Positions 1-9,449 of a DNA stretch of 28,407 bases are shown piece by piece. The notes under the pieces were generated by a model. That model had not been told where the DNA came from and did no database searches. It saw only the letters and a list, made by a program, of their open reading frames with translations. The DNA is from CAZIOH01 sp964540815. Its GTDB lineage: Bacteria > Myxococcota_A > Polyangia > Fen-1088. A program made the position numbers and the translations under genes. Within the stretch, counting starts at the first letter, position 1; each line of letters starts with the position of its first letter. The stretch covers positions 1 through 28,407 of the forward strand of contig CAZIOH010000088.1 in NCBI GenBank assembly GCA_964540815.1, in the 5' to 3' direction.

Positions 1-92
1 CGGGTGATGAGGCCCTTCTTGATGTTTCGCTCGACGGTGCGGATGTCGAACAGACGTTTGTTCCGGGCGTCCTCGTCTCGGGTGCTGCTCAT
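1..92 (-). CDS. Short conserved protein, N-terminal fragment (cut by window edge)
   Basis: Thirty codons are visible from an ATG at position 92 running left out of the window. The peptide begins MSSTRDEDARNKRLFDIRTV and continues with ERNIKKGLITR. It is polar and basic, has no signal peptide, and looks like the start of a small cytoplasmic protein. From memory of the family, short proteins with an 'RTVERN-KKGLI' block recur in myxobacterial genomes without a known function; I cannot confirm this by search. It is divergent from moxR, so the 129 bp between them should hold both promoters. No function is assigned. The main doubt is that the 3' part is missing. Confidence 0.6.
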   Translation of the reverse strand, partial: MSSTRDEDARNKRLFDIRTVERNIKKGLIT

Positions 93-221
93 GGCGGACG
101 GTATGGCTAACACAGTTCCGGCCCGGCACCAAGGGTGGGCTCGAAGGAATAGTCCGGATGGCGGGACGGTTGTAAGCTCGCCGCGCTTTTCGGGCAGCCG
201 AGGAGGAGGAGATTCGTCACC

Positions 222-1205
<984 letters not shown>

Positions 1206-1249
1206 CCCCCGGCCCCGGCCCGCCCCGAACCGTGAGGTCACCACTTTCG

Positions 1250-2272
1250 ATGCCCCTGTCGCTGTTTCGTCGGCGCGCTGCCAGCCCAGGCGTGCCGCGT
1301 TCCCCCACCGAGCCTCCGCGCGCGATCGACGGCGCGCGACCGCACGCGCGCGCGGAGCCCACGGCCGAGGAGGCCGTGGCCCCTCGCACCGATCGGTCGG
1401 CGCTGCTCCGCAAGATCCGCAAGATCGAGATCGTGACCGAGCGCCTGGTGCGGGACCGCATGGCGGGCCAGTACCACTCGGTCTTCAAGGGCCGGGGCAT
1501 CTCGTTCTCCGAGGTGCGCCAGTACATGGCGGGGGACGACATCCGCCTCATCGACTGGAACGTGTCCGCCCGGATGAACGACACGTACATCAAGCTCTTC
1601 ACGGAAGAGCGCGAGATGACCGTGCTGCTGCTGGTGGACATGTCGGCCTCCGGTCGCTTCGGCTCGCGGGACCAGGAGAAGCGCGAGCTCGCGGCTGAGC
1701 TGGCGGCCATCCTGGCGTTCTCGGCCATCCGCAACAACGACCGGGTGGGACTCATCATCTTCACCGACCAGGTCGAGAAGTTCGTCCCCCCCAAGAAGGG
1801 CAAGAAGCACGTCCTGCGCGTGATCAGCGAGATCCTGTCCTTCGAGCCGCGGCACCCGGGCACCCGGCTCGCGGCGGGGCTGGAGTTCCTCGGGCGGATC
1901 GCCCGCCGTCGGGCGGTCTCGTTCCTGGTGTCCGACTTTCTCGCCCCCCAGCCGAGCTACGAGCGGGCGCTGCGGGTGGCGGTGGGGCGTCACGACATCA
2001 TCCCGGTGGCGGTGACGGATCCGCTCGAGGAGACCCTGCCCCCCGTCGGTCTGCTCGAGCTCGAGGATCCGGAGACCGGCGAGCGCGTGCTGGTCGACAC
2101 GTCCTCGCGAGAGGCGCGGGCCTGGGAGCGCGAGGCCCAGCAAGCGGTGGTGGCGCGTGACGCGCTCTTTCGCCGCCTGGATCTCGATGCCATCCGGGTC
2201 CGGACGGATCGACCGTACCTTCCGGCGCTCACCACCTTCTTCGACGCCCGGGCACGGAGGATGCGACATTGA
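1250..2272 (+). CDS. DUF58 / vWA-like protein
   Basis: A 340-residue DUF58 protein, the usual partner of MoxR. The hallmark block GRGISFSEVRQYMAGDDIRL followed by IDWNVSAR lies in the first third, and is followed by a vWA-like fold with a MIDAS-type DMSAS motif (LLLVDMSASGRFGS). The first about 60 residues are low-complexity and poorly conserved. No transmembrane segments are visible, so this is a cytosolic short-form DUF58 protein. I chose the ATG at 1250, which has a GAGG 12 nt upstream; a GTG at 1232 in the same frame is the alternative and adds six residues. The stop overlaps the TTG start of the next gene by 4 nt, which implies translational coupling. Its role in envelope stress or protein-complex assembly is inferred from the family. 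Confidence 0.9.
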   Translation: MPLSLFRRRAASPGVPRSPTEPPRAIDGARPHARAEPTAEEAVAPRTDRSALLRKIRKIEIVTERLVRDRMAGQYHSVFKGRGISFSEVRQYMAGDDIRLIDWNVSARMNDTYIKLFTEEREMTVLLLVDMSASGRFGSRDQEKRELAAELAAILAFSAIRNNDRVGLIIFTDQVEKFVPPKKGKKHVLRVISEILSFEPRHPGTRLAAGLEFLGRIARRRAVSFLVSDFLAPQPSYERALRVAVGRHDIIPVAVTDPLEETLPPVGLLELEDPETGERVLVDTSSREARAWEREAQQAVVARDALFRRLDLDAIRVRTDRPYLPALTTFFDARARRMRH

Positions 2273-3423
2273 CCCGCCGGGCGCGGACACCGGCGGCCGG
2301 ATGGGGATTGCGCCTCTGGCGTCTCGTCCTCGGCGCGATGGCGCTCGCGGCGGTGGTGGCGCTCGGCCGGTCGGGCGGCGCGCAGGAGACCGGGGGTGGG
2401 GGCGCGCCGGCCGGCGCCGACCCCCACCGCAGCGCCGCGGAGGCCGCGGCCGCGCCACCGCCCTCCCCGGAGGCGGCCGATCCCGACGCGCCCTCGGTGG
2501 GCGCCCGCATCTCGCCCAGCCAGGTGCACGTGGGCGATCCCATCACGCTCACCATCACCGCCATCTCCCGGGGCGGGATCTCCGTGAATCTGCCCAACGT
2601 CCTCAACCTCGCGCCGTTCTCGCTGCTCGATCGCAGCGAGTCACAGGCCGATCTCGGCGGCGGGCGCATCCGGCGGGAGTTCGTGCTGCACGTGGCGGGG
2701 TACGAGCCCGGGGCCTTCAAGATCCCCGGCGTGGAGGTCACCTACCTGGCGCGGGGCGGAGGCGTCCGCCAGGTCCGCACCGAGCCTCAGCCGGTCAAGA
2801 TCGCCAGCCTCATCGCCAACGAGCCCGAGCCGGCTTTGAAGGAGAACGCGGAGCCGGTCACCGTCATGAAGCGCGACCTGACCCTGCTCTACGTGGCGGG
2901 GGCCCTCGGGGCCGCCGCCCTCGGGGCCCTCGTCACCTGGCTGGTGGTGCGGCGCCTGCGCAGCCGCGTGCACCTCCGCCCGGGACCGCCGCCGCGGCCC
3001 GCCCACGAGATCGCCATGGACCGTCTCGATCGCCTGGGGACCTACGGCTTCCTCGAGAACGCCGACAACCGCCCGTTCTACTTCGCGGTCTCGGAGATCA
3101 TCCGCGACTATCTCGGCGCCCGCTTCGGCTTCGATTCGCTCGAGCTCACCACCGACGAGCTGATGGCCGAGCTCGGGCGCCGGGCCAGCCGGGATCTGGT
3201 GATGGGCGAGATCAAGGGCTGGCTGTCGGCCTGCGACCTGGTGAAATTCGCGAAGGTCTCACCGAGCGCCACCGAGGCCCGCGGCACCCTCGAGCTCGCC
3301 ATCCGGATCGTGGAGTCGACGCGGCCGCGGGTGGTCGTCGCGGCCGGGGAAGCCGGGGCCGCGTCGGTGGACGCCGGCATGGGCCCCACCGTTGCCAAGC
3401 CGGGAGGCCGGGGTGCGATCTGA
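2269..3423 (+). CDS. BatD-like membrane protein (first of two in operon)
   Basis: A 384-residue protein with an Arg-rich start and hydrophobic signal segment (residues about 14-35), a proline/alanine-rich stretch, then a periplasmic beta-rich domain beginning ARISPSQVHVGDPITLTI, as in BatD/oxygen-tolerance proteins. One transmembrane helix (LLYVAGALGAAALGALVTWLVV) lies near residues 204-225. The cytoplasmic tail has the RLDRLGTYGFLENADNRPFY...SEIIRDYLGARFG block common to DUF4381 and BatD C-termini. The start is a TTG overlapping the DUF58 stop (TTGA); the next in-frame ATG is at codon 24 and would cut into the signal segment. It sits between the DUF58 gene and batA. It is shorter than the second BatD-like protein downstream and is probably a partner specialised for the BatA/BatB vWA proteins. 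Function is inferred. Confidence 0.8.
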   Translation: MTRRARTPAAGWGLRLWRLVLGAMALAAVVALGRSGGAQETGGGGAPAGADPHRSAAEAAAAPPPSPEAADPDAPSVGARISPSQVHVGDPITLTITAISRGGISVNLPNVLNLAPFSLLDRSESQADLGGGRIRREFVLHVAGYEPGAFKIPGVEVTYLARGGGVRQVRTEPQPVKIASLIANEPEPALKENAEPVTVMKRDLTLLYVAGALGAAALGALVTWLVVRRLRSRVHLRPGPPPRPAHEIAMDRLDRLGTYGFLENADNRPFYFAVSEIIRDYLGARFGFDSLELTTDELMAELGRRASRDLVMGEIKGWLSACDLVKFAKVSPSATEARGTLELAIRIVESTRPRVVVAAGEAGAASVDAGMGPTVAKPGGRGAI

Positions 3424-4522
3424 TGTGCCGCCGGGGCGCCCGGCGTCAGGCGCGCCCTCGATCCCGACCGCCCTGTTCGCGGGGGTGTTCACCCTGGCTG
3501 CCCTGGTCGTGGCCTGGCTGGTGCGCGGAGCGGAGGGGTTTCGCTTCGCCCATCCGGGCGCCCTGGCGCTGATCCCGATCGCGATCGGGCTCATGCTGTG
3601 GGGCACCTTCTGGCGCCCGCGCGACCTGCAGGTGGCGCTGCGACACCCGCGCGCGGGCGAGCTCGGGCGGCGCCGGCAGGGCTGGGTGGCGCGCTCCGCC
3701 GAGCTCCCGCTCGTGCTCCGGGTCCTGGCCGTCACGGCGGTCGGGGTCGCCCTGGCGCGACCACAGACCACCCGGGTGAACAACGACATCGAGGTCGAGG
3801 GCATCGACATCGTGCTCGCGCTCGACGTCTCCGGCTCGATGCAGGAGACCGACCTCACCCCGAACAGGCTCGACGCCGCCAAGATGGTCATCGAGCGCTT
3901 CGTCCAGCGCCGCCCGAGCGATCGCATCGGCCTGGTGGTGTTCGCCAAGGACGCCTACACCCACGTCCCGCTCACGCTCGATCACGGCACGTTCCTGCGC
4001 ATGCTCGGCGAGCTGCAGGTGGGCATCATCGACGGGCGCGGGACGGCCATCGGCAACGGGATCGGCGTGGGGCTGAACCGTCTGCGGCACTCGGACGCCA
4101 AGACCAAGGTGATGATCGTGCTCACCGACGGCGACAACAACTCGGGCAACATCTCGCCGATCCAGGCCGCCCGCTACGCGCGGGCCCTCGGGGTCAAGGT
4201 CTACACCATCCTGGCCGGAGACAACGATCCCGACGCGCCGGCGCCCCCCGAGGTCGCGATGGGAATGCGCCAGAAGCAGCCCGTCAACCCCAAGCTCCTC
4301 GAGGAGATCGCCTCGACCACCGGGGGAGTCCCCTACCTCGCGACCGACACCCAGGCGCTGGCCCGCAACTTCCAGAGCATCCTCGAGGACCTCGAGAAAT
4401 CCCGGATCAAGGATCGTGGGGTCCTCTATGGCGAGCTGTTCCCCAGGTTCGTGTGGCTGGGGTTCGTCCCCCTGGTGCTCGAGATTGCGATGCGCCTTCT
4501 GCGCTGGCGGAGGCTTCCCTGA
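3413..4522 (+). CDS. batA: BatA-like vWA membrane protein
   Basis: About 369 residues. Two N-terminal transmembrane helices (TALFAGVFTLAALVVAWLV and ALALIPIAIGLMLWGTFW) are followed by a third hydrophobic segment before the vWA domain. The vWA domain has a complete MIDAS: DVSGSM, the threonine in GRGTAIGNG, and the aspartate in LTDGDNN. A C-terminal transmembrane segment (FVWLGFVPLVLEIAMRLL) closes the protein, the standard BatA layout. I chose the GTG at 3413 because GGGAGG at 3402-3407 sits 5 nt before it; an upstream TTG (3392) and a downstream GTG (3425) are in the same frame. It overlaps the preceding gene. The family is linked to aerotolerance and envelope stress in Bacteroides and Leptospira; the role here is inferred. 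Confidence 0.92.
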   Translation: MRSDVPPGRPASGAPSIPTALFAGVFTLAALVVAWLVRGAEGFRFAHPGALALIPIAIGLMLWGTFWRPRDLQVALRHPRAGELGRRRQGWVARSAELPLVLRVLAVTAVGVALARPQTTRVNNDIEVEGIDIVLALDVSGSMQETDLTPNRLDAAKMVIERFVQRRPSDRIGLVVFAKDAYTHVPLTLDHGTFLRMLGELQVGIIDGRGTAIGNGIGVGLNRLRHSDAKTKVMIVLTDGDNNSGNISPIQAARYARALGVKVYTILAGDNDPDAPAPPEVAMGMRQKQPVNPKLLEEIASTTGGVPYLATDTQALARNFQSILEDLEKSRIKDRGVLYGELFPRFVWLGFVPLVLEIAMRLLRWRRLP

Positions 4523-5664
4523 TGCGGTTCGGTGATCCACGGCTCCTGTGGCTCTTGCTGGTGGTGCCGGTGGCCGCGCTCGGCTACGCGCAGAGCTTCC
4601 AGCTGCGGCGACGCTTGCTGGCGCGGCTCGGGCAGGCGCCGATGATCGCCCGGCTCATGGCCGGGGTCTCGGTCGGGCGCAAGGCGGTCCGGGCCGGCCT
4701 GGTGGTGCTGGCGCTGGGGCTCCTGGGGCTGACCCTGGCGCGGCCACAGGCCGGGGGGCGGGCCAAGCTGACCAGGCAACAGGGGCTCGATCTGGTGGTG
4801 GCGCTCGACTTCTCGAAGTCGATGCTGGCCAAGGACGTGTATCCGTCCCGCCTCGAACGGGCCAAGCGCGAGCTCGAGCGCCTGATGGATCACCTGGCGG
4901 GTGACCGGGTGGGTCTGGTGGCCTTCGCGGGGGAGACCCTGACCTACCCGCCGACCACGGACTACGCGGCCCTGAAGCTGTTCTGGCGCGATCTGTCGCC
5001 ATGGGACATGCCGGTCGGGGGCACGGCGCTCGGGCGAGCGCTGCAGGCGAGCACCGAGATTCTGACGCGGCTGCGGAGTCGAGACGGGCAGGACCCGGGG
5101 GCCGGCCGCTCGCAGGTGATCTTGCTGCTGACCGACGGCGAGGACACGGAGAGCGAGCCGCTCGAGGCGGCCGAGGCGGCGTCCAAGCTCGGCATCAAGG
5201 TCATGACCGTCGGGATCGGCTCCCGGTCCGGAGAGCTCATCCCCGAGTTCAGCGAGGACGGGCAGATCTCGGGGTACGTCAAGGACAGCGACGGGAAGTA
5301 CGTCACCTCCCGCCTCGGCGAGGACATGCTCACCCGGGTGGCGCGGGCGACGGGGGGCGAATATTTTCACGCCGACTCCAAGCGCTTCGGCGTGGAGCAG
5401 GTCGAGGCGGCGCTGGCGGGATTGAAGCGCAGCGAGAACGAGGCGCGGGTGATCAAGGAATACGATGACATCTACGAGCTGTTGCTCTTTCCAGCCTTCC
5501 TGCTCCTTGTGGCGGAAGCCTGCATGAGCGACCGCCGGCCGCGCCGATCGCTCCCGGCCGCGCGGCGCCCGCAGGCCAAGGAGAGCGGAGGGGCGAGCGG
5601 AGCAGCGAGCGGCGGCGACGCCCGGTCGCCGCGGCGCCGGGCCGCGGGAGAGGGCGGGGCATGA
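4522..5664 (+). CDS. batB: BatB-like vWA membrane protein
   Basis: A 380-residue vWA protein paralogous to BatA. The open frame extends upstream, but ATG 4522 overlaps the batA stop (TGATG) and begins the typical MRFGDPRLLWLLL-VPVA anchor. A second transmembrane helix (VRAGLVVLALGLLGLTLARPQ) precedes the vWA domain, which carries MIDAS motifs DFSKSM, GGTALG and LTDGED. A C-terminal helix (YELLLFPAFLLLVAEA) is followed by a disordered Arg/Ala/Gly-rich tail of about 40 residues. The domain order matches BatB. Its stop overlaps the batC start by 4 nt. It probably forms a complex with BatA and the TPR protein BatC, as described for Bat operons elsewhere; this is an inference. Confidence 0.92.
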   Translation: MRFGDPRLLWLLLVVPVAALGYAQSFQLRRRLLARLGQAPMIARLMAGVSVGRKAVRAGLVVLALGLLGLTLARPQAGGRAKLTRQQGLDLVVALDFSKSMLAKDVYPSRLERAKRELERLMDHLAGDRVGLVAFAGETLTYPPTTDYAALKLFWRDLSPWDMPVGGTALGRALQASTEILTRLRSRDGQDPGAGRSQVILLLTDGEDTESEPLEAAEAASKLGIKVMTVGIGSRSGELIPEFSEDGQISGYVKDSDGKYVTSRLGEDMLTRVARATGGEYFHADSKRFGVEQVEAALAGLKRSENEARVIKEYDDIYELLLFPAFLLLVAEACMSDRRPRRSLPAARRPQAKESGGASGAASGGDARSPRRRAAGEGGA

Positions 5665-6566
5665 AAGGCAGACATGGGACGGGAGGACACGCGACCGGCA
5701 CCCCGCCCGCGGTGGGGCGGGACGGGCCCAGGGGCTGGCGCGAGGTCGTGGGGTGGGTGGCCCTCCTGCCGGTCCTCGGCGCCTGGCAACCGCTCGAGCG
5801 GAGGAGCGCCCCGGTCGAGGCAGGCAACGCCCTGATGAAGTCCGGAAAGGCGGAGGAGGCCCTCGGAGAGTACGACAAGGCCGCGGCGGAGCAGGCCGCC
5901 GAGCCGGGCGTGCACTTCGACCGCGGGACGGCCCTCGCGGCGCTGTCGCGCTTCGACGAGGCCGCGCAGGAGTTCCTGCGGGCGACCGAGGCCAGGGATC
6001 CGGCGCTGAAGTCGGCGGCTTTCTACAACCTCGGGAATGCCTTCTTCAAGAAGGACAAGTACAAGGAAGCCTTCGAGGCCTACAAGCGGTCGTTGACCCT
6101 CGACCCGAGGAACGCCCGGGCCAAGTGGAACGCCGAGCTCGCGCTGCAGAAGCAGCGGGAGGAGGAACAGAAGAAGAAGGATCAGAAGGACAAGGACGAC
6201 AAGAACAAGAAGAAGGAAGACCAGAACAAGGACCAAAACAAAGACAAAGACAAGAAGGAGCAAGACCAGAAGGACCAGAAGAAAGACGAACCCAAACAGG
6301 ACGACCAGAAGAAGGAGGAGCAGAAGAAGGAGGACGACCAGAAGAAGAAGGACGACGACAAGAAGGACCAGCCCAAGCCTCCCACCGACGACGCCAAGAA
6401 CCAGAACGAGCCGCGTGACCAACCTCCGCCCGCCGAAAACAAGTCCGCGGAGGAGCGCGAGATGGAGTCGGCGCTGGACGGCCTCGACAAGAGCCCGAAG
6501 GATCTCGAGAAGCAGCGCGCCCTGCTGCGCGCCGTGCGGCGAGCTCCCCCGACGCGGGATTGGTGA
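5661..6566 (+). CDS. batC: BatC-like TPR protein with Lys/Asp-rich tail
   Basis: A 301-residue protein. A hydrophobic segment near residues 28-42 (VVGWVALLPVLGAW) is the likely signal or anchor. TPR repeats follow at about 50-155 (FYNLGNAFFKKDKYKEAFEAYKRSLTLDPRNARAKWNAELAL). Residues about 160-265 are almost only Lys, Asp, Gln, Glu and Asn, encoded by purine-rich AAG/GAC/CAG runs, a sharp local change in base composition. The extreme C-terminus, ALDGLDKSPKDLEKQRALL...RRAPPTRDW, resembles the conserved C-terminal peptide of vWA/TPR Bat proteins that end in DW. That keeps the frame credible through the low-complexity stretch. It overlaps batB (ATGA) and is followed within 3 nt by batD. The role as periplasmic or membrane scaffold is inferred. 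Confidence 0.88.
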   Translation: MKGRHGTGGHATGTPPAVGRDGPRGWREVVGWVALLPVLGAWQPLERRSAPVEAGNALMKSGKAEEALGEYDKAAAEQAAEPGVHFDRGTALAALSRFDEAAQEFLRATEARDPALKSAAFYNLGNAFFKKDKYKEAFEAYKRSLTLDPRNARAKWNAELALQKQREEEQKKKDQKDKDDKNKKKEDQNKDQNKDKDKKEQDQKDQKKDEPKQDDQKKEEQKKEDDQKKKDDDKKDQPKPPTDDAKNQNEPRDQPPPAENKSAEEREMESALDGLDKSPKDLEKQRALLRAVRRAPPTRDW

Positions 6567-6569
6567 TCG

Positions 6570-8558
6570 ATGTCCCTGCGATTCCCCGCTCCCCACCACC
6601 TGGCCGCTGCATGGGTTGCCCTGCTGGTCGGCGCAGGCGCCGCCCTGCTCGCCGGCCCCGGGGCGCGGTCGGCCCATGCCGAGCCACCCCGCTTCCTGAT
6701 CGAGGTCGAACAGAACCAGGTCGCGGTGGGCGAACCGTTTGTCGTCCAGGTCAACCTCAGCATCTCGAACGACGAGGTCAGCGACTACCGCCCCCCCGAA
6801 TTCAAGGGTCTCCGGATCCTGCAGGCGGCGCGTGCGCCCAACCAGTCGACCCAGATGCAGCTCGGCGCCGCCGGGATGATCGTCGAGGCCACCTACAGCT
6901 GGCGGTACCAGGTGGCCGCCACGCGTCCCGGGACGGTGTCCATCGGCCCCGCGCGCATCAAGGTGAACGGCCAGGAATTCCGCTCCAGCGTGGCCACCAT
7001 CAGCGCCGGCACGGGCGGCGGCGCGGCGACCAGCGGGGCGCCACCCCCGCTCGGCGCGCCGAACGCCCCCCCTGCGACCGCCGCCGGGGCGCCCGGGACA
7101 GCCGCCGATCCTTCCGGGGCGCTCCCGCCCGAGGCGGCGCAAGGAGCGAGCTTCATCCGACTCGTGACCGACAAGACCAGGGCCTATGTGGGCGAGGCGA
7201 TCGGCGCGACCTGGTTCCTCTACATGAGCCAGCCTCGCGACAAGTACGACACGGTGGTCGAGCCACGCATGGAAGGCTTCTGGACGGAGGACGTCACCAC
7301 GCCATCGCGGCGCGGCAGCCTGGTGCTCACCCAGGAGATGATGGGCGGGCGGCCGTACCAGGTGGGGGCGATCCTCAAGAAGGCCATCTTCCCGCTGAAG
7401 GAAGGGCACCTCGGCATCACGCCGATGGAGGCCAACCTGTCGCGAATGGACTTCTTCGGCTCGGGGGTCACCGAGCACGTCCGCTCGGCGAGCACCACCA
7501 TCGAGGTCGCCCCTCTGCCGGTCGCGGGCCGCCCGCCGGGGTTCGATCTGGCGAACATCGGCAAGTTCACGCTGGCCGCGCGGGTCGACCGCAACGACGT
7601 CGGGGTGGGAGATGCGGTGACCCTCACCGTGGAGATCGCCGGGAGGGGGAACCTGCGCAAGGTCGGCTTGCCCACCCTGCCCAAGCTGGCGGGCTGGAAG
7701 GTCTACGAGCCGCGCGTGACGACGGTGATCGATCCCAGCACCGGCGTCACCGGAACCAAGTCCGCGGAGATCCTGCTCTTGCCCGAACGCGCGGGGAGCG
7801 TCGAGGTGCCGCCCTTCGGCCTCGCGTTCTTCGATCCCGACGCCGAGCACTATGCGCGGGCGGTGGCCCCGGGGTTCACGCTGCGCGCGATCGGCGGCGG
7901 GGGCGCCACCGCCACGGGCAGCCCGGCTGGCGCCGCCGCCCCCGCCGCGGGCGAGGAGGCACACGCCGAGAACGTCATCGCCGATGACATTCGCCCCATT
8001 CGCACCCGCGGCCTCGGGCGCCAGATCGGCACCCGCCTCGTTCACACCCGCGGCTTCGGGTGGCTGCTCGGGTTGCCGCCGTTGCTGCTGGGGCTCGCGC
8101 TCGCGGGCGTGCGGGCACAGGAACGTCGACTGGCCGATACGGAAGGGAGGCGCCAGCGGCTCGGCCGCCAGCGCGCGCGCGGCCACCTCTCGGCGGCGGA
8201 GGGCCACCGCCGACGCCACGAGGCCGCTCCGTTCTTCGCCGAGCTCGAGCGGGTGGTCTACGTCGCGCTCGAGGCGCGCCTCGGACGCTCGGCGCGGGGC
8301 CTGTCGACCGAGGAGCTGCGCGCGGCCCTGGGTGCGAGCGGCGTGCCCCCCGAGGTGAGCGGGCGCCTGGTCGAGACCCTCGAGACCTGTGACCGCGCGC
8401 GGTTCGCTCCGGGGACCCTCGGCGACCCCGATTCGCTGATGGACGGCCTGCTCCGGCAGGCGAGTGGATTGCTCGATGCGCTGGGTGGTCCGCCGATGCG
8501 CGCCAGCGGCCATGCGGGGCCCCCGGACAAGGCCACCCCCGGGGCGGTGGGCCCATGA
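6570..8558 (+). CDS. batD: BatD-like protein
   Basis: A 662-residue exported membrane protein. The signal peptide runs to about residue 38 (AAAWVALLVGAGAALLAG ... AHA). Two BatD-type beta domains follow: one starting RFLIEVEQNQVAVGEPFVVQV, and another after an Ala/Gly/Pro-rich linker (nt about 7010-7130) starting SFIRLVTDKTRAYVGEAIGATWFLYM. A third repeat is seen near IGKFTLAARVDRNDVGVGDAVTLTVEI. A transmembrane helix (GFGWLLGLPPLLLGLALAGV) lies near nt 8055-8115, followed by a basic cytoplasmic tail of about 145 residues. Order, length and position after batC match BatD of aerotolerance operons. The ATG is 3 nt after the batC stop, so it is probably translationally coupled. It overlaps batE by 4 nt. 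Confidence 0.9.
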   Translation: MSLRFPAPHHLAAAWVALLVGAGAALLAGPGARSAHAEPPRFLIEVEQNQVAVGEPFVVQVNLSISNDEVSDYRPPEFKGLRILQAARAPNQSTQMQLGAAGMIVEATYSWRYQVAATRPGTVSIGPARIKVNGQEFRSSVATISAGTGGGAATSGAPPPLGAPNAPPATAAGAPGTAADPSGALPPEAAQGASFIRLVTDKTRAYVGEAIGATWFLYMSQPRDKYDTVVEPRMEGFWTEDVTTPSRRGSLVLTQEMMGGRPYQVGAILKKAIFPLKEGHLGITPMEANLSRMDFFGSGVTEHVRSASTTIEVAPLPVAGRPPGFDLANIGKFTLAARVDRNDVGVGDAVTLTVEIAGRGNLRKVGLPTLPKLAGWKVYEPRVTTVIDPSTGVTGTKSAEILLLPERAGSVEVPPFGLAFFDPDAEHYARAVAPGFTLRAIGGGGATATGSPAGAAAPAAGEEAHAENVIADDIRPIRTRGLGRQIGTRLVHTRGFGWLLGLPPLLLGLALAGVRAQERRLADTEGRRQRLGRQRARGHLSAAEGHRRRHEAAPFFAELERVVYVALEARLGRSARGLSTEELRAALGASGVPPEVSGRLVETLETCDRARFAPGTLGDPDSLMDGLLRQASGLLDALGGPPMRASGHAGPPDKATPGAVGP

Positions 8559-9421
8559 GTCGGCGGTGTGGCCAGATCTCGGGGGGCGCCGGCGGGCCCG
8601 CGCCCCCGAGGGTCCGCGGGCCCCTGTCGCTCGGGCTCGCGTTCGGGCTCGCGTCGCTGCTCTTCGGGCGGTCCGCGCGCGCCGATCGGCTGGACGATGC
8701 GTTCAAGGTCGGCAACGACGCGTACCTGCGCGGGGACCACGAGGCCGCCATCTCGGCCTACGAGCACCTGCAGCAGGAGCAGGTGGTCTCGCCCGATCTG
8801 GCGTTCAACCTGGGCGACGCGTACTTCCGCAAGGGCCGCCTCGGCCCCGCCATCTGGGCCTGGGAGCGCGCCCTCGCCCTTGATCCCGATCACGAGGACG
8901 CCCGATACAACCTCGAGCAGGCGCGGCGCCTGGCCGACCGGCGGGTGCAGGACAAGCTCGAGGGCGCCGAACGCGAGCCAGGGTGGATTCGTCTCGTGAT
9001 GCTCTTCTCGCCCAGCACCGAGACCTGGGCGTTCGTGGGCCTCTACCTCGGCTTCTTCGCCTGCTTCGGGCTGTGGCTGCGTGCGCGCCGCCAGGCGCGT
9101 CTGGCCGAGGAAGCCGGGGAGGTCGCGCACGTCAGCCCCACCGCCACCTTCGGGGTGCTGGCCGGGACGCTCGCCGTGGCCGCCCTGTGCACAGGGGCGA
9201 TCCTGCTCGGTCGGGTCCAGCTCGAACGAACGCCGTATGCGGTGGTGCTCCCGGACGCCGCCAGCGTCAAGGAAGGTGCGGACACCAACTACCGCACGGT
9301 CTTCGCCGTCCACGCCGGTCTGCGCGTGCGGATCCAGGAGCGCGATCAGGGCTGGGTCCGGGTGCGCCTCGCCAACGGTCTCGAAGGGTGGCTGCCAGAG
9401 GGCGAGGTGGGCCGGATCTGA
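8555..9421 (+). CDS. batE: BatE-like TPR/SH3 protein
   Basis: A 288-residue protein with an N-terminal signal segment (GPLSLGLAFGLASLLFG ... ARA), a TPR block (AFKVGNDAYLRGDHEAAISAYEHL and FNLGDAYFRKGRLGPAIWAWERALALDPDHEDARYNLEQAR), two transmembrane helices (TWAFVGLYLGFFACFGLWL and TFGVLAGTLAVAALCTGAILL), and a C-terminal bacterial SH3-like domain (ADTNYRTVFAVHAGLRVRIQERDQGWVRVRLANGLEGWLPEGEV). This TPR-TM-TM-SH3b layout is typical of BatE. It overlaps batD by 4 nt and closes the operon; the next gene starts 28 nt later and belongs to a different functional group. The role in envelope homeostasis is inferred from the operon. Confidence 0.9.
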   Translation: MSRRCGQISGGAGGPAPPRVRGPLSLGLAFGLASLLFGRSARADRLDDAFKVGNDAYLRGDHEAAISAYEHLQQEQVVSPDLAFNLGDAYFRKGRLGPAIWAWERALALDPDHEDARYNLEQARRLADRRVQDKLEGAEREPGWIRLVMLFSPSTETWAFVGLYLGFFACFGLWLRARRQARLAEEAGEVAHVSPTATFGVLAGTLAVAALCTGAILLGRVQLERTPYAVVLPDAASVKEGADTNYRTVFAVHAGLRVRIQERDQGWVRVRLANGLEGWLPEGEVGRI

Positions 9422-9449
9422 GCTGGTGCGCGATGGGCGATGGGGTACG

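Noticed and set aside
93..221. Promoters for moxR and the divergent small gene
   Set aside because: A control region must be here, but no -10/-35 pair stood out clearly enough to report as a feature.
3598..4521. Upstream extension of the batB frame through batA
   Set aside because: The extension is the Arg/Gly/Pro-rich shadow of batA; the true start is the ATG overlapping the batA stop.
5472..8513. Minus-strand open frame of about 1013 codons opposite batB-batD
   Set aside because: It is a shadow frame of GC-rich coding DNA: compositionally biased, with poly-Leu/Val runs opposite the Lys/Asp-rich BatC tail, and no recognisable domain.
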